Origin: Tricholoma matsutake
Taxonomy: Eukaryota > Basidiomycota > Agaricomycetes > Agaricales > Tricholomataceae
Length of the DNA: 64,000 bases
Assembly (NCBI GenBank): GCA_026075535.2
Contig: AP026546.1
Location: 10,602,001 to 10,666,000, forward strand
Direction of reading: 5' to 3'
The notes below the pieces were generated by a model that saw only the letters and a program-made list of their open reading frames with translations, did no database searches and was not told the origin of the DNA. This document shows, in pieces, positions 33,300-44,763 of this stretch. Each line of letters opens with the position of its first letter. Position 1 is the stretch's first letter. The translations under genes were made by a program, and so were the position numbers.

Positions 33300-34602
33300 G
33301 ATAGGTAAGCTACAATGTACCAAATAATACTGTCTATCAAATGCATACAGTGTACCAAATGTTACAGGTTTGGTGGACACCGTCAAATGCTCTCATAGTA
33401 TTTATAACATGTACTAGTATCAAATGAATACACTTTTACAATTCTTGCTTGTGATACACTATGAAGAATGTTAATATACAGATCAGAGATACCGTTGGAC
33501 ACGGTACTCGGCAATGGCAACTAGGGCATGACACAGGTAACCCCCGGGTATATTTTGTGGTAGCCACACCCATACCCATCAACACTGTACCCCTATGGTT
33601 AAGAGTATGGTATTACCATGGGTTTTGGTGGATTACCCATCATTATTTGTGGGTTTTGACATGAATATGTATTTTGATAGTATAATTACACTAGATTAAA
33701 CTAATATGTCAAAGAATAATCCCCCCCCCCCACTCACATTTGCAGCTGTTTGCAGCAAGAGGGGGGGGGGGGGTGGCCATAGTTGCCCAGAACAAAACTC
33801 ATTGCTCTCCATTTCCACCCCATGAGCAGTTGCTTGTGGCAGCAGTTGAGGGTGCTGTTGTGGTGGTGGTCCTCAGGTCCACTGCTGCTTGTCCTCATCG
33901 TCCCACCTGTGATCCACCCCACGAGCAGTTGCTCGTGAGGCTGGGGGCAGGGTGTGTCATTTCTTGTTCATTGGTGCTCCCATCCCTGTTATCCACCTTG
34001 TGAGCCTCTGCTCACAACGGTGGTGGGGTGGTGCTGTCGACGGTGTCATCTCATTGTTATAGCACCATTAGAACCTAAAAGTTGAATAAAAACATTAGTT
34101 AGTTAGGAAAAAACAAGAATGAAAGATAGAAAGAAATACCTAGGGCCCAAACGATGATAGATGTTGGTTGGGCCGCTTATAGCACCAGTATAATGTATAA
34201 GTTGAATAAAAACATTAGTTAGTTAGATAAAAACAAGAATGAAAGATACCCACATCATACCCATAACACCATGGAAACAGGTATGGTATTGCCTGGGTAT
34301 AGCAACTTCTGACCCATACCCATAACTGTGCATACACATAACCATACTATCATGGGTTTACCCATACCCATGTCACGCCTTAATGGCAGTGGCATCAGCA
34401 TAGATATACAACATTGGCATCAGGCTAACAGTCTCGGTATAGATGTGCATAGGAAGCTGTATGGCCTAGCTATAGGCAATGATACTGATTTTCTATGTAG
34501 TGCAGACCTACCAAATGGGATCAGCTTGCCAACCTGATTGGTGTTGGTCAATGCTGCCGATGCCACCTAAGGAAATTTCCTGATGCCAAAGGTTATATAG
34601 TG
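33300..34602 (+). repeat. third copy of the 0.43-kb unit, split by a MITE, in the loop
   Basis: 33,300-33,521 and 34,383-34,602 match 35,528-35,960 in direct orientation (for example TTTGGTGGACACCGTCAAA). The unit ends at 34,602 exactly where the right arm begins, so the junction GGTTATATAGTG|ATTTATCCC marks a rearrangement breakpoint. Confidence 0.85.
33524..34380. mobile_element. MITE with TA target duplication, 857 bp, in the loop
   Basis: Ends GGGCATGACACAGGTA and, in reverse, AGGCGTGACATGGGTA, flanked by TA on both sides (33,522-33,523; 34,381-34,382). The interior has a C11...G13 hairpin (33,721-33,774), three GAGCAGTTGCTC-type palindromes (33,816, 33,914, 33,993) and a duplicated block with GGGCCCAAACGA. 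TA duplication suggests a Tc1/mariner-type mobiliser; that is inference. Confidence 0.75.
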
Positions 34603-35191
34603 ATTTATCCCATTGTTTTATGTTTCAGGGCAATTGTGAAGTACGTCTCATGCTCATGTTCTTTTGCCAGTTTTGTTACTTTGCTGCTCTTTGCTATGTT
34701 ACAGGCATTACATCATTTCAATTTGGTAGGAATGGAATTCATACAAATGTCATTGCCTTGAATTTACCTTCTGTTGCAGTGGACAACAAATACAAGCATT
34801 TTGTGTGCTTTGATGTCCCTGACATTCAGATGGTATGTGTTATGTATGCAACTTGAATATTCAGGGTAACTTGGGTCGCCACTAACATCTAATATCGAGT
34901 AGCATTGCCTTGTGGGACTGCCATAAATCATCTGTGGTGGCCCTTGGCCTTCTCTGTCTTCTTTATTGGGTTTTGTCATATGGCACCATGTTCATCATTC
35001 ATGCAGCTTGGAAAGACAGCGGCGATGGCTCTTGTGTTATAACTGTTACCAAGCCTCCTTTACTCACCACCTCATTCTTCTTCAGTAGGTCATGGGTCAT
35101 TCAGGCCAGCATTATCTCACATATCATTAATTTACTACTTACAGGCTTACAGCAATGGGCTATGATTTTGTTGTCCTTATACTTACAGTAA
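34603..35191 (+). pseudogene. 3' half of the multi-pass membrane protein gene, right arm copy
   Basis: Mirror of 30,025-29,437. It lacks exon 1: upstream of 34,603 is the repeat unit instead, so it cannot encode the full protein. Confidence 0.7.
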
Positions 35192-36007
35192 CTGTGTTGC
35201 TCAGGAGCCAGGCTGAGCAGACCAACCTTGGGAGGTTTATTTTCCAGGATGGTCTAGTCTATTTTGTCTTATCTTTCATGTCCAACTGTATTCCGGTGGT
35301 AGGTTTCCCCACCGTGTAGGCTTATTCTAGATCTGACAGTAGTAAAAGGTTCTGAACATCCTTGATCTTAACTGTGAGTCCTGGTTTCCACTAGATACTG
35401 TTTAATGTAATTTATCATTTTTACTAGCACCAATGGACATGTAAGTATTCTCACTGTACTGATGATGTCCTGTCTTTCTCATTTATTACTTGTCTACATA
35501 ATTATTCCCATGGTATGTTGGTTCTCCAGATAGGCAAGCTACAATGTACCAAATAATATGGTCTATCAAACACATACAGTGTACCAAATGATATGGGTTT
35601 GGTGGACACCGTCAAACGCTCTCATAGTATGTATAACATGTACTAGTATCAAATGAATACACTTTTACAATTCTTGCTTGTGATACACTATGAAGAATGT
35701 TAATATACAGATCAGAGATACCATTGGACATGGTACTCGACAATGGCAATGACAATGGCATCAGCATCAGGCTAACAGTCTTGGTATAGATGTGCATAGG
35801 AAACTGTATGGCCTAGCTATAGGCAATGATACTGATTTTCTATGTAGTGCAGACCTACCTACCAAATGGGATCAGCTTGCCAACTCGATTGGTGTTGGTC
35901 AATGCTGCCGATGCTGCCTAAGGAAATTTCCTGATGCTGAAGGTTATATAGTGACATGTATCATAAATGCCTCAATTAGCAATCATTCATTTGTTGTATG
36001 CAGACCT
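35192..36007. other. spacer with the second copy of the three-copy unit (35,528-35,960)
   Basis: Mirror of 28,621-29,436; includes a 76-codon plus-strand frame at 35,792-36,022 of unknown nature. Confidence 0.5.
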
Positions 36008-36669
36008 CACTACTGGGGCTGACCTGTGTTTCCCACAGAAACACAGCCTTAGGAACTTGTTTTAAGACTTCTGATGTGTATATCCTTTGGATATTCTTAA
36101 TATGTGTGTAAAAGAAATGTCAGGGAAATATTTTACATGTATCCAAGCTGTATCTGCAAGGAACATAAAAAGTGTATTCTACAATGTTTCTTTCAGATCC
36201 CTTCTGGAAACATTTTTCATATTCCCTTTGTGTAAGTTAAAGAAACACTTTTTATGTAATTATGGCTGTATCTGCAGAAAACATTTAACATGTAATTTTA
36301 TTATGTGTTTCCTAGGGATACATGTGTAACCATGGTAACCCCTTTGTTCTTTGCATGTATCCATAGAAAACACATAATAAAATATATGTCAAGTGTTTTC
36401 TGCAGATACAGCCATAATTACATAAAAAGTGTTTCCTTAACTTACAAAAAGGGAACATGAAAAATGTTTCCAGAAGGGATCTGAAAGAAACATTGTAGAA
36501 TACACCTTTTATGTTCCTTGCAGATACAGCTTGGATACATGTAAAATATTTCCCTGACATTTCTTTTACATACATATTAAGAATATCCAAAGGATATACA
36601 CATCAGAAGTCATAAAACAAGTTTCTAAGGCTGTGTTTCTGTGGGAAACACAGGTCAGCCCCAGTAGTG
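36008..36669. mobile_element. foldback MITE starting CACTA, right arm mirror
   Basis: Exact mirror of 27,959-28,620 including flanks, so it is the same insertion event copied with the arm and not a second insertion. Confidence 0.9.
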
Positions 36670-36897
36670 CCTATGAAATGGGTTGGCACTGGCACTGGCA
36701 GAAATCAAAAATTTACCAACATTGGCAGCAGCAGATGCATAATACAGACCTTCATGAAATCAGAGATCGGCATCAGAATTGAGCACAGGACCGGCACCAG
36801 GATTAGGGATCGGGCAGAAAATGTTTGGTGTTCCAGAAGCACCAACAATTATTACTACATGTTCATGTATAGAATATGTAAATGAAATAAATGAGCA

Positions 36898-37785
36898 TCA
36901 TCCATCATCCATAGTGTCCATATCATCAGAGCCATGCAACCAAGTGTCATCAACATAATCAAAGTCTGCATGAGTATAGATGGGCAGTATGATGTGAGAA
37001 GGAGTGGGGTGCTCTATCTGGGAGGTGCTGGGGGACTCATCACCAAAATTGTCAGAATCAGCACCAGCATCATTGGCATTGGCATTGGATTCACCCCGAG
37101 GTCCAGTAGAATCTGTCTCTGATGATGAGAGAAAAACATCTGCTGCATCAGACACAGTGGCAAAAGCTGATAGGGGATTTGAGGGTGGAGATGAAGAGGT
37201 AGAATCATTAAGGTAGAAGTCAGCAGCATCAATGCCAGTTGGGGAACCCATAGGGGCAGATGATGAATCAGAACCATATGCCATGGCTGCCTGAAGGGCA
37301 GTATGCTGATCAGCATCATTTGCTACATCATCTTCACCTTGCCAAACCATGAGTGCCTTGGCATTGGCAGCGGCAGCAGGGATGGGATCAGGATCAGTAA
37401 TGGAATCAGAATCAGCATCAGCAGTGGAGAGATCGGCATCAGCAATGGGGACTGAAGCAACGGGAGCAGGGACAGGAACAATGGGAGCAGTCCCACCATT
37501 GGACACATCGGATTCAGCATCTGAAAAATATAGGCCAGCATCATGACCAGTAACTGTGGGTGGTCAAGACAACTGTTGGGAGACTTGGTGCATCTGACCA
37601 CCCCTGCTTTTGCTGGGTGCCATCAGGTAGAGACCCTGTGTACCTAGGGTGTAACATGGGTCACACTGCAGGTAAGACTTTCCCACACTGCACCCGTTTG
37701 AACACTGCAACCATGGTGCCAGTTTTTTACCATGGCTATTTTGAGAACACCACAGGTCTGATTCACCACAGTAACTACCTGCCAT
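36898..37785 (-). CDS. Cys-rich plus acidic protein (KDZ-associated), right arm copy
   Basis: Mirror of 26,843-27,730, with the same in-frame TGA (complement of 37,564-37,566). A 6-bp difference lies just upstream of the start. Confidence 0.6.
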
Positions 37786-37814
37786 TTTTCAATTTTCAAG
37801 TTCTATAGTGTGTA

Positions 37815-38740
37815 ATTGGCAGTGGGCACAGCATTGGCAGCTGGGATGGCATCAGCAGTTTGATTAGGATTAGGCAAATATGGTTGAAACCCATGGAGGT
37901 CATCATCAGCATGCTCAACTTCAGATTCATCATTGCCATCAAAGAAGTCTTGGAGACTGTTCTCAACATCAATATTCCCCTTCCCTTGACACCAAAGGGC
38001 ATCAAGGTGATTAAACAATGCTGAGTCATCCCCAGTTTCATCTTTGGCCCAGTTGTCAGCCTGCAACTCATTATATGTGTCCAAGGTTGAGTCAGGTGAA
38101 GAGCACTGGTGCTGCTGCCAGTGCCAGTGCTGTTGCTGATCATTTACCTGCCAATTGGCTGACTCTTGCTCTGCTTTATCCTTCATGTCTTCAAATGTCT
38201 CCAGATATTTCAATTGGAAGTTTGGAGCATTGCAAATCAGCTGATCCATCTGGTGCTGGACTAAAATGTATGTGCTGACCTCCCATAGCTCAGCGCAGTG
38301 GAAGTGCATGCTGGTCCAGCATTCAATGCAATGGAAGGTATTTTGCCTGTGGGTTACATGCATGCATGTGTGGCAAAGCGTGCTTCCCAGTGAACAATCA
38401 ATGGATCACCAAATGGCCCATTTATTGAATGGACAGTGGTTGCAAATCTGTTTGTCAACTGACCATGCCTGCCGAGTGATGGATGCTTGCAGCAATTCAT
38501 CTACTTGTCCCACAAACTCTCTATTATTTGTATATGAGCCTCGCTCTGTAAGCAATCAGTGTCAGAAACTAACCATGCAGATGTGTGGCCAAGTTGGCTC
38601 AGTGGCCACCTGAGGTTCTTGCATGTCCCATTCTGGAGCAACATTGGGATTATCCTGTATAACAGAATTTGATTGACCTGGTTCTTCCACTGCAGTCAGG
38701 GGGACCTTGATGCACTTTTTTTTGGTCTATGTTTCATGTT
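37815..38740 (-). pseudogene. KDZ transposase, right arm, 3' part deleted
   Basis: Contains the N-terminal Cys/His cluster and acidic linker but stops where a 2.07-kb deletion (left-arm positions about 24,741-26,815) joins the linker to the region before the Cys-rich gene. The junction shares CTG on both sides. The catalytic core is gone. Confidence 0.85.
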
Positions 38741-38999
38741 GACCTCAACTTCTACATGTGTAACAGTATCAACTGCATTGTCATTGTCCTCATGCAGGGG
38801 GGCATTCTTCTTTGATCTTTTCTTTCACTTGTAAGGAACTCTTGTTAGGCTCATGATGATTTGGGGTGAGTCACAACAACACCCAATTATTGATGGGGGT
38901 ATTGTACTATCAACCTCATGTGATCCTCATGTGATCCTCATGTGATCCTCGTGTTGATGATATGTTTTATTGTCAATGACAAGAATGATTCTTTCCTTC

Positions 39000-40429
39000 A
39001 CATCAGTCCCCCCCAATGCCGCCTGAGCCATCAGAGAACCTGTGGTTGAGACAGTACCAGAAGGGAAGCAGATATATGGTTGAAGAGCAGAAGATCATTG
39101 AGCCTTATAAAGTTGCATTCTGATTGCAGGAATCAAAAGCTGGCTGATTGCAAATACTCAAGTGCAACATCCTCCCAGCAATATTCAACTACTGGGCATC
39201 AATTGACAGGGCCCCTATGGATGAGGAGGAGAGTCACATTCATGCCAAGGTAAACTCACAAGCATGTGAAGGTTGTATTATTGATCACATCGCCAGAAAC
39301 TAACAACCTGGCTTTCCAACAACTGGCGAATGACCAAAGGCCTCTCACGGAAATTGAACCACTTCAAAGTAAAGTGGTCAGAAGTCATTTGGAGCTTGTA
39401 CTGGGACCAAGTTTTCCAACAGATTGCAAACCTGTTAGGTGTTGAGGATGCCACCCCAAGTACACCAGGATGGTTCCAAGTGCAACTGCCAGCTATCAAG
39501 CATGTTTTTGACACCATAAATGCAGAAGAGAAAGCCATCCTTGAAGTCGAACAGGAGAAAATGATGCTGGAAGGATATCCCAAGCAGACGAAACAAGTGT
39601 AAGTTGAAGCCATTGCCATTGCCATTGCTGGACATAATGAACATTTACAGTCTAGCAGACAAATACCTCCTTAAACGTGTGGTGGAGAATGCACGACAAC
39701 AGTGGCTGGAAATGGGGGTGTTGTCTGTGACATTTACAGCCTATTGCACCTAATGGTTTGATGGTTGTTGACATGTGAGTCCCTGAATCATTTACTGCCA
39801 TTGTGATGCCAATGCCAATGCCGACTCCAGTCATGAAAATGTTACCTCTCTGATAGCCACCCCTGCATGATCGTTTCTGGACATGTATCATGATCAAGTA
39901 ACTGAACTGAAGTGAAACTTTATGAGTTATACAAAGTTTTTATGCCCATCACACCTTGCTTCATGGTTGGCAACGCAACATAATGCAACACTAACCCAAT
40001 TAACACTGACTAACAATGGCTTCCCAATCCTTCCCACATCATGGAAAGGATCATAATTCAAGAAAAAAGAGCTGGAAGAATGGTTTATGTTGTATGTTGG
40101 CCAGCATTACAGTATGTTGACTTCCTATTCCACAAATTGTTACTTATCTCCTGCAGAACTAACAACCAATGGTCATAGTCGCCATATCCCATTCAAAGCA
40201 ATTGCAGATCGGACATCATCATTTGTCAGTCCAGAATATCTCCCCGCTAGGTTCAAAATCAGAGACCCACAAAACATGCAGAAGAGTGTCATAGAAGACT
40301 TCTTTGACCATGTTCTGCAACAACAAATAGTGCAGGGCTCTGAAAGAGCATTCCAGTTCAAAGTGATCAAAGCCATGGACGGGAGTGTGGCTCCTGCACA
40401 CTATCTGAATGATTTGAATAACCCTTCAC
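39000..40429 (+). pseudogene. conserved KDZ-associated protein gene, right arm
   Basis: Start at ATG 39,016 (PPEPSENLWLRQYQKG). Further segments: 39,330-39,602 (LNHFKVKWSEVIW, LPAIKHVFDTINAEEK), about 39,660-39,740 (ENARQQWLEMGVLSVTFTAY), and 40,087-40,434 (WFMLYVGQHYSML, HSRHIPFKAIADRTSSFVSP, FKIRDPQNMQKSV, AHYLND). Segments are separated by plausible short introns but also by stops. It is cut at 40,429 by LTR element R3; the rest resumes at 47,132. The last 270 bp have no mirror next to 22,399 but match 6460-6700. Confidence 0.6.
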
Positions 40430-40744
40430 TGTAAGGGCAAGACCCTGCAGCAACAAGAGGAGACTCAATCTGAGAGAGAAGGGGCACTCAAGCATGGCCA
40501 GTGTATTGCTATGAGCAGAGGAAATCCTAATAATAATGAACTAAAGAAGGGTCACTACCTGAACTTTACACTGCCCCACATAGTCCTGGAGGAATCCTGG
40601 TAGTCCTACCAGGAAGACCAGGAATCCTCCAGGAATCCAGTAGGACTCACCAGGACTCGCCAGGAATCCAGTGAGACTCAGTACCCTAAAGTCATACCAT
40701 AATGGAAAGTCAATTTGAGATATCTTACAAGTTTCAAGTGCTTC

Positions 40745-40885
40745 AGACTTCATGAATTTCACAAAGTACCTACAAATAAACTTGTTCAGAGCAGGGATTG
40801 AACTCTAGAACTCATGGTCAAGAATCACATGACAAACTAAACAAGTGCTTAACCAGTTGAGCCACAGGAGAATTATTAGCTGCAA
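40745..40885 (-). repeat. tRNA-like (SINE-type) segment in element a, left end
   Basis: Minus strand: A-box-like GTGGCTCAACTGGTTAAGCA (40,849-40,868) and B-box-like AGTTCAATCCC (40,794-40,804), followed by a body shared with 49,150-49,335. No cloverleaf that would make a tRNA. Confidence 0.65.
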
Positions 40886-43274
40886 TGTAAAAGTGTATTT
40901 ATACCCTCAAACTCAAACTTAGGTATTTCTCTCTCAAAGCTCACAATTAAGGTCAAATAAAATTTATTAACTGCATCTCTTGCATCCAACGCGAGGGATA
41001 CACCATTAATTACATAAAAAAAAAAAACCCCCACACAAGGTGCGAGGGGGAGCCCTACAAATATATACATATAAAACTAATCTCACAAGGGGAGCACTAC
41101 AATTATAAAGAAAAACCCCTCACCCACGTAAAACACAGGTGAGGGGGAAGGTATTACCATAAATAAAAATGCCCCACACAAAATGCAGGGGCAGCCTGGT
41201 GAGCCATGCCTGTCATCCGGTCCCCATTGTCCTGGGTGCTGGGCCTTTGTTGTCGCTGTCCTCATCATTGCCATCCTGGGCATCATTTCTGTGCTGCTCC
41301 TGGTTGTGCCCTTCCTGGTTGTCATTGCTGTCCTGACCGTCTCCTGCTGTTGCATTCCCTGGTGCTGGTGTCCTGTTGTTGTTGTGTGGTCGTCTCCATC
41401 CTTCCACCCCTCCTTCCACCCCGCGAGCAGTTGCTTGCAGCGGCGGTGCTGGGTGCTGGGTTGTGCTTGTTGTCCATTGTCCTCCCTGTCCTGTTGTTTT
41501 CATGGTCGTCCATTGTCCTCCCATTGATAGGTCCACTATAGCAGCAGAACTCTGAAATCAAGATATCACACTTGGACACCTACTTCCCAAAGTCCTATAA
41601 TTTTGCAAATGCTTACGAACACCTATGAATGCATGAAACAATGAAACGACACTTCGAAACGTTTTGAAAGACTTCGAACCATTTTGAACGACTTTGGCCA
41701 CTGTATTCCTATTGTACCAAACCTCGAACACATGCTCCCACCATTACACACACTAATGCATCACATTCCTGCCACCACAAACACAAAGAAACACAATGGA
41801 TAGCAACATAGCATGCATTGAGGTGCTTTTCGACATATTCATGATTTATTGGAACCACAAGACAAGGAGATTTGATATATCATGTATATGGCACGTTTCT
41901 TTCTTATCATTTTCTCATTTACTTCGCGATTTCGACACATTGTTCACTGCCTCACATTTACCACATATTTTGCCTGATGGCCTTTTACCATTTTTAGTAC
42001 TATCTCTCTAAAACAAATATAGTTTGGTGTATTTACTGTCGACAGAGCCAGAAAATTGTCTGCTCACATCGCCTATCGTCTGACTTAAGGGTTTAACTCT
42101 TGAGCTTTTTTGCTCAGTCTTCATCTGAACTCACTCAAAGTATTCTGTGAACTATGTCATTTTGCCACATAGTCTCTCGAAACTCTCGTTACATTGCCTA
42201 TCTGTCATGTCATCATCTCTTACCTCACTTTCAACTATTGTCACCATCTCCCGAACTCATGAAACCATTTTGGAGATTCTCAAACTTCTCCACATCGCTG
42301 CTAACTCTCTCGTATCATTTCGGAATGCTTCGTAGTGTTTTGCATTACCTCAGACAGCTTCACAGAACTTTGCACAGCCTAATACAGCTTCGCAACATTG
42401 TACAGTACATTTACTGGCTTTTGGATAGCATGGTGATATTCAGTACCACCTCGCAACCTTTCTCTGACTTGTGTTATATCTCCTAAGACCTGTGTAGTTG
42501 GTTTTGGTTGAGTTTCCGGGTTGAGCCTCATCACTGTCCTTGTCTTGCCACCCTGCTGCTCTCGTCATTTTGGGCCTTGTCATCCTGCTGCTCTTGTCAT
42601 TTGCAGCTCCTTATCTCTGTCTCCATGGTCCTCATCATCACTCCCCATTTCCACACCATGAGCAGCTGCTCATGGCGGTGGTGGGTGTGGTGGTGGTGGT
42701 GGGTCACATCATACAATGAGAAACTATAAAAATTCAAAAGAAAACTAATATTAATCAAAAAAGAATGAAACGAACAAAAAAAAACTTACCTGGGGCCCAA
42801 ACGACGATGTACGTTGTTTGGGCCCATTTCCTTACAGCCTTCCCTCTCTGCATCGTCATTCTCCATTTCTTCATTTGTTGTTTGTTGTTTGTTGTTTGTT
42901 GTTTGTTGCCTGTTGTCTGTCGCTCGCTCATCATTCTTTGTTTGTCATTTGGTGTCATCTTGTTGTCATGATATAGTTAGAACCTAAAGAAGGAAAGAGA
43001 ATATTAGTTAGTTCAATAAAAAAAAAGTAAAAAACATTACCTGGGCCTGAGGTGGTTTAAATGCAGCCATTGGCGGCATTAGACGAGGTGGTGGTGGCCA
43101 TAGGAGCAATGGCAACAGGTGTTGATGGAGGGGAGGCAGTGGAAGGGAGGTGGCATCGTCATTGAGAGTGGTGATGATGCTGGATGATGAGCTGGCAATG
43201 TTAATATGCAGCTGTGTGCTTTGTCATGCACAGCTGCCCCAATGGTACCTAGAGCAGTAAGTGGACATACCTCA

Positions 43275-43330
43275 TAAGTCTATGTGGTGTAGTGGTTATA
43301 TTGGCCTAGGGTTCAATTCCAGCTCATGTT
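43275..43330 (+). repeat. tRNA-like segment in element a, right end
   Basis: A-box-like TGTGGTGTAGTGGTTAT (43,283-43,299) and B-box-like GGGTTCAATTCC (43,309-43,320), only 10 bp apart; the copy at 58,239-58,303 has a longer spacer. Different tRNA ancestry from the left-end segment. Confidence 0.6.
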
Positions 43331-43821
43331 ATTATTTTATTACTTAGTAGTAGTAAGGACTCCTGGTTCAATCCTACTGGATTCCTTGTGAGTCCTTGTG
43401 GGTCCTTGTGAGTCCTGGTTACTCTTATAGAGTCCTACAGGATTCCTGGTCAGTCCCCCCAGATTCCTGAGAGTCCAAGTCCTGGGGAATTTCTGGAATA
43501 GTACCAGGAAGAGCCTGATTTACCAGGAATATACCAGGACTGAACCAGGAATCCCACTGGAGGAAAAACAGCCAGGAATGCAACATTTGGTGAACAATGG
43601 CTGTGGCAGGGATAACCAGGAATACGTGGGGCAGTGTAAAGAGCTTGTCACTACTCCAGCTGTCCAAGATAAGCCTGTAGCCAAATGATAACAAAGCTAG
43701 AGTAATGTAATAGAAAGGAATGTAGGAATGAGTCCATGACTGATATAAACATAGGAAGGGGCTGGGTACCCTACCCAGGGGTTGTCCCCTTACATCACCC
43801 CTGTGTCAAGGTGCGACGTCC

Positions 43822-44763
43822 TCAATGCACAAGGCCAGACCATAAATGAATAAAATCCCTCCACAACAATGCAAAAAAGGCCAGTACCATGTCCCAAGTT
43901 GACCGCTCCACCCAATTCCAACCAATAGCCATGCAAGTCAACCTTCTGCCTGTCTTCCAGTCTGTGCACTGGTATACCACCCACTCCAATGATGAAAACT
44001 GATGCAGTTCCCAAATATCAACAACACCATACTCTTGAATGGTGACGTGCATGCCACTATGCAAAAGAGGTGTTGGATGAGTTGTGACATGCCAACTATT
44101 GTGGGGAATGTGAGGATGAGGGAGACCAAATCTGAACCATTGAGCAATGATGTAGGTGGGACGGTGTGCTGCTGGTGGATATGGTTCAGGGCAAGGGCGA
44201 ATATGGCTGATATCAAAGGATGTTGCTGCGAATAGATCAGGAATGGGAACAATGGGTATGGTAGATGATGCCAGCGATGGCTTCATGATGATGGATGGTG
44301 GATATGTGTTAGGAAACCACCACATTACCTAATAAAATGTCGTTTTTATTTTATTATGTCAAATTACACTAAATGATGCTAAATGACGCTACACTTTGAT
44401 AGCGTGAGAATTTTATTTCGCACGCATCAAGATGTACATGCATGTACGCACACGTCAGTAACAACAATGTACAATATATGTAACATAGTATATAAACCCT
44501 AAATATACACCTAGGCACCCAGTTATGTTCTCTTAGGTATTCCACCTATGCTTTTGGTGTGAAAGGCCTTTGTCAACAAACTCACTTATTAATAACCCCT
44601 CGCATCAAAACCATCAGTTCCCCCATCATGAGGATGGATCCTTCCCCCTTCTTGTAGAGAGAACCCACATGGTCTTAGCTAGCAGATAGTGGGTGTCACC
44701 CTAACAATATGAGATCAAGGATCTTGAATTGAATTGAGGTGATGATATCTCAATGTTGGCCAT
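43822..44763 (-). pseudogene. R3 internal ORF, split in frame by a solo LTR
   Basis: ATG at 44,763; 52 bp, then the solo LTR with its duplicate (44,307-44,711), then 44,306-43,822. The two parts join exactly in frame to about 178 residues. Features: Pro-rich N-terminus, then WFRFGLPHPHIPHNSWH and a Trp-rich end (CMAIGWNWVERSTWD, WRDFIHLWSGL). Not recognised; it could be the gag-like or a captured gene of R3. Confidence 0.65.
44307..44706 (+). mobile_element. solo LTR, 400 bp, inside the R3 ORF
   Basis: TGTTAGGAAACC to CACCCTAACA with 5-bp duplicates ATATG at 44,302-44,306 and 44,707-44,711. Contains AATAAAATG and TATATAAACCC. The parent element is not in the window. Confidence 0.92.

Larger units (their letters stand above)
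34603..40160 (-). repeat. right inner arm of the giant palindrome
   Basis: Reverse complement of 22,399-30,025, shorter by 2.07 kb because of the deletion at about 37,815. Contains mirrored copies of the foldback MITE, the Cys-rich/acidic gene, the truncated KDZ gene and the KDZ-associated gene. Confidence 0.97.
40559..43646. mobile_element. 3.1-kb hAT-like element with tRNA-like segments, CCAGGA arrays and hairpins (complete copy, a)
   Basis: 8-bp duplicates GTCACTAC (40,551-40,558; 43,647-43,654); the empty site is in the other R3 LTR (46,980-46,987). Inverted ends share CTTTACACTGCCCCAC; the outermost 5-6 bases differ. Inside each end is an array of CCAGGAATCC / AGTCCT words (40,583-40,690; 43,360-43,625), then a tRNA-like segment (40,745-40,885 minus; 43,275-43,330 plus). 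Next to the left one is a set of GC-rich hairpins (41,020-41,190), and the centre has GAGCAGCTGCTC palindromes (41,417; 42,655) and the hairpin GGGCCCAAAC...GTTTGGGCCC (42,795-42,827). No transposase is recognisable, so it is non-autonomous. The 8-bp duplication suggests hAT. Confidence 0.85.
40430..43794. repeat. R3 left LTR, split by the hAT-like element
   Basis: Pieces 40,430-40,558 and 43,655-43,794 together match the uninterrupted right LTR at 46,859-47,126. Confidence 0.95.

Noticed and set aside
34620..34856. ORF end C-V-M-Y-A-T as a CaaX-type prenylation signal
   Set aside because: The Cys is six residues from the end and the sequence there looks like an intron donor (GTATGT) of the membrane protein gene.
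22399..40160. Palindrome as a pure assembly artefact
   Set aside because: Arm-specific insertions, a 2.07-kb difference and diverged outer arms argue against it. For the near-identical inner arms alone it cannot be excluded without reads.
40559..43646. Helitron interpretation of the 3.1-kb element
   Set aside because: It has inverted ends and an 8-bp target duplication, which Helitrons lack.
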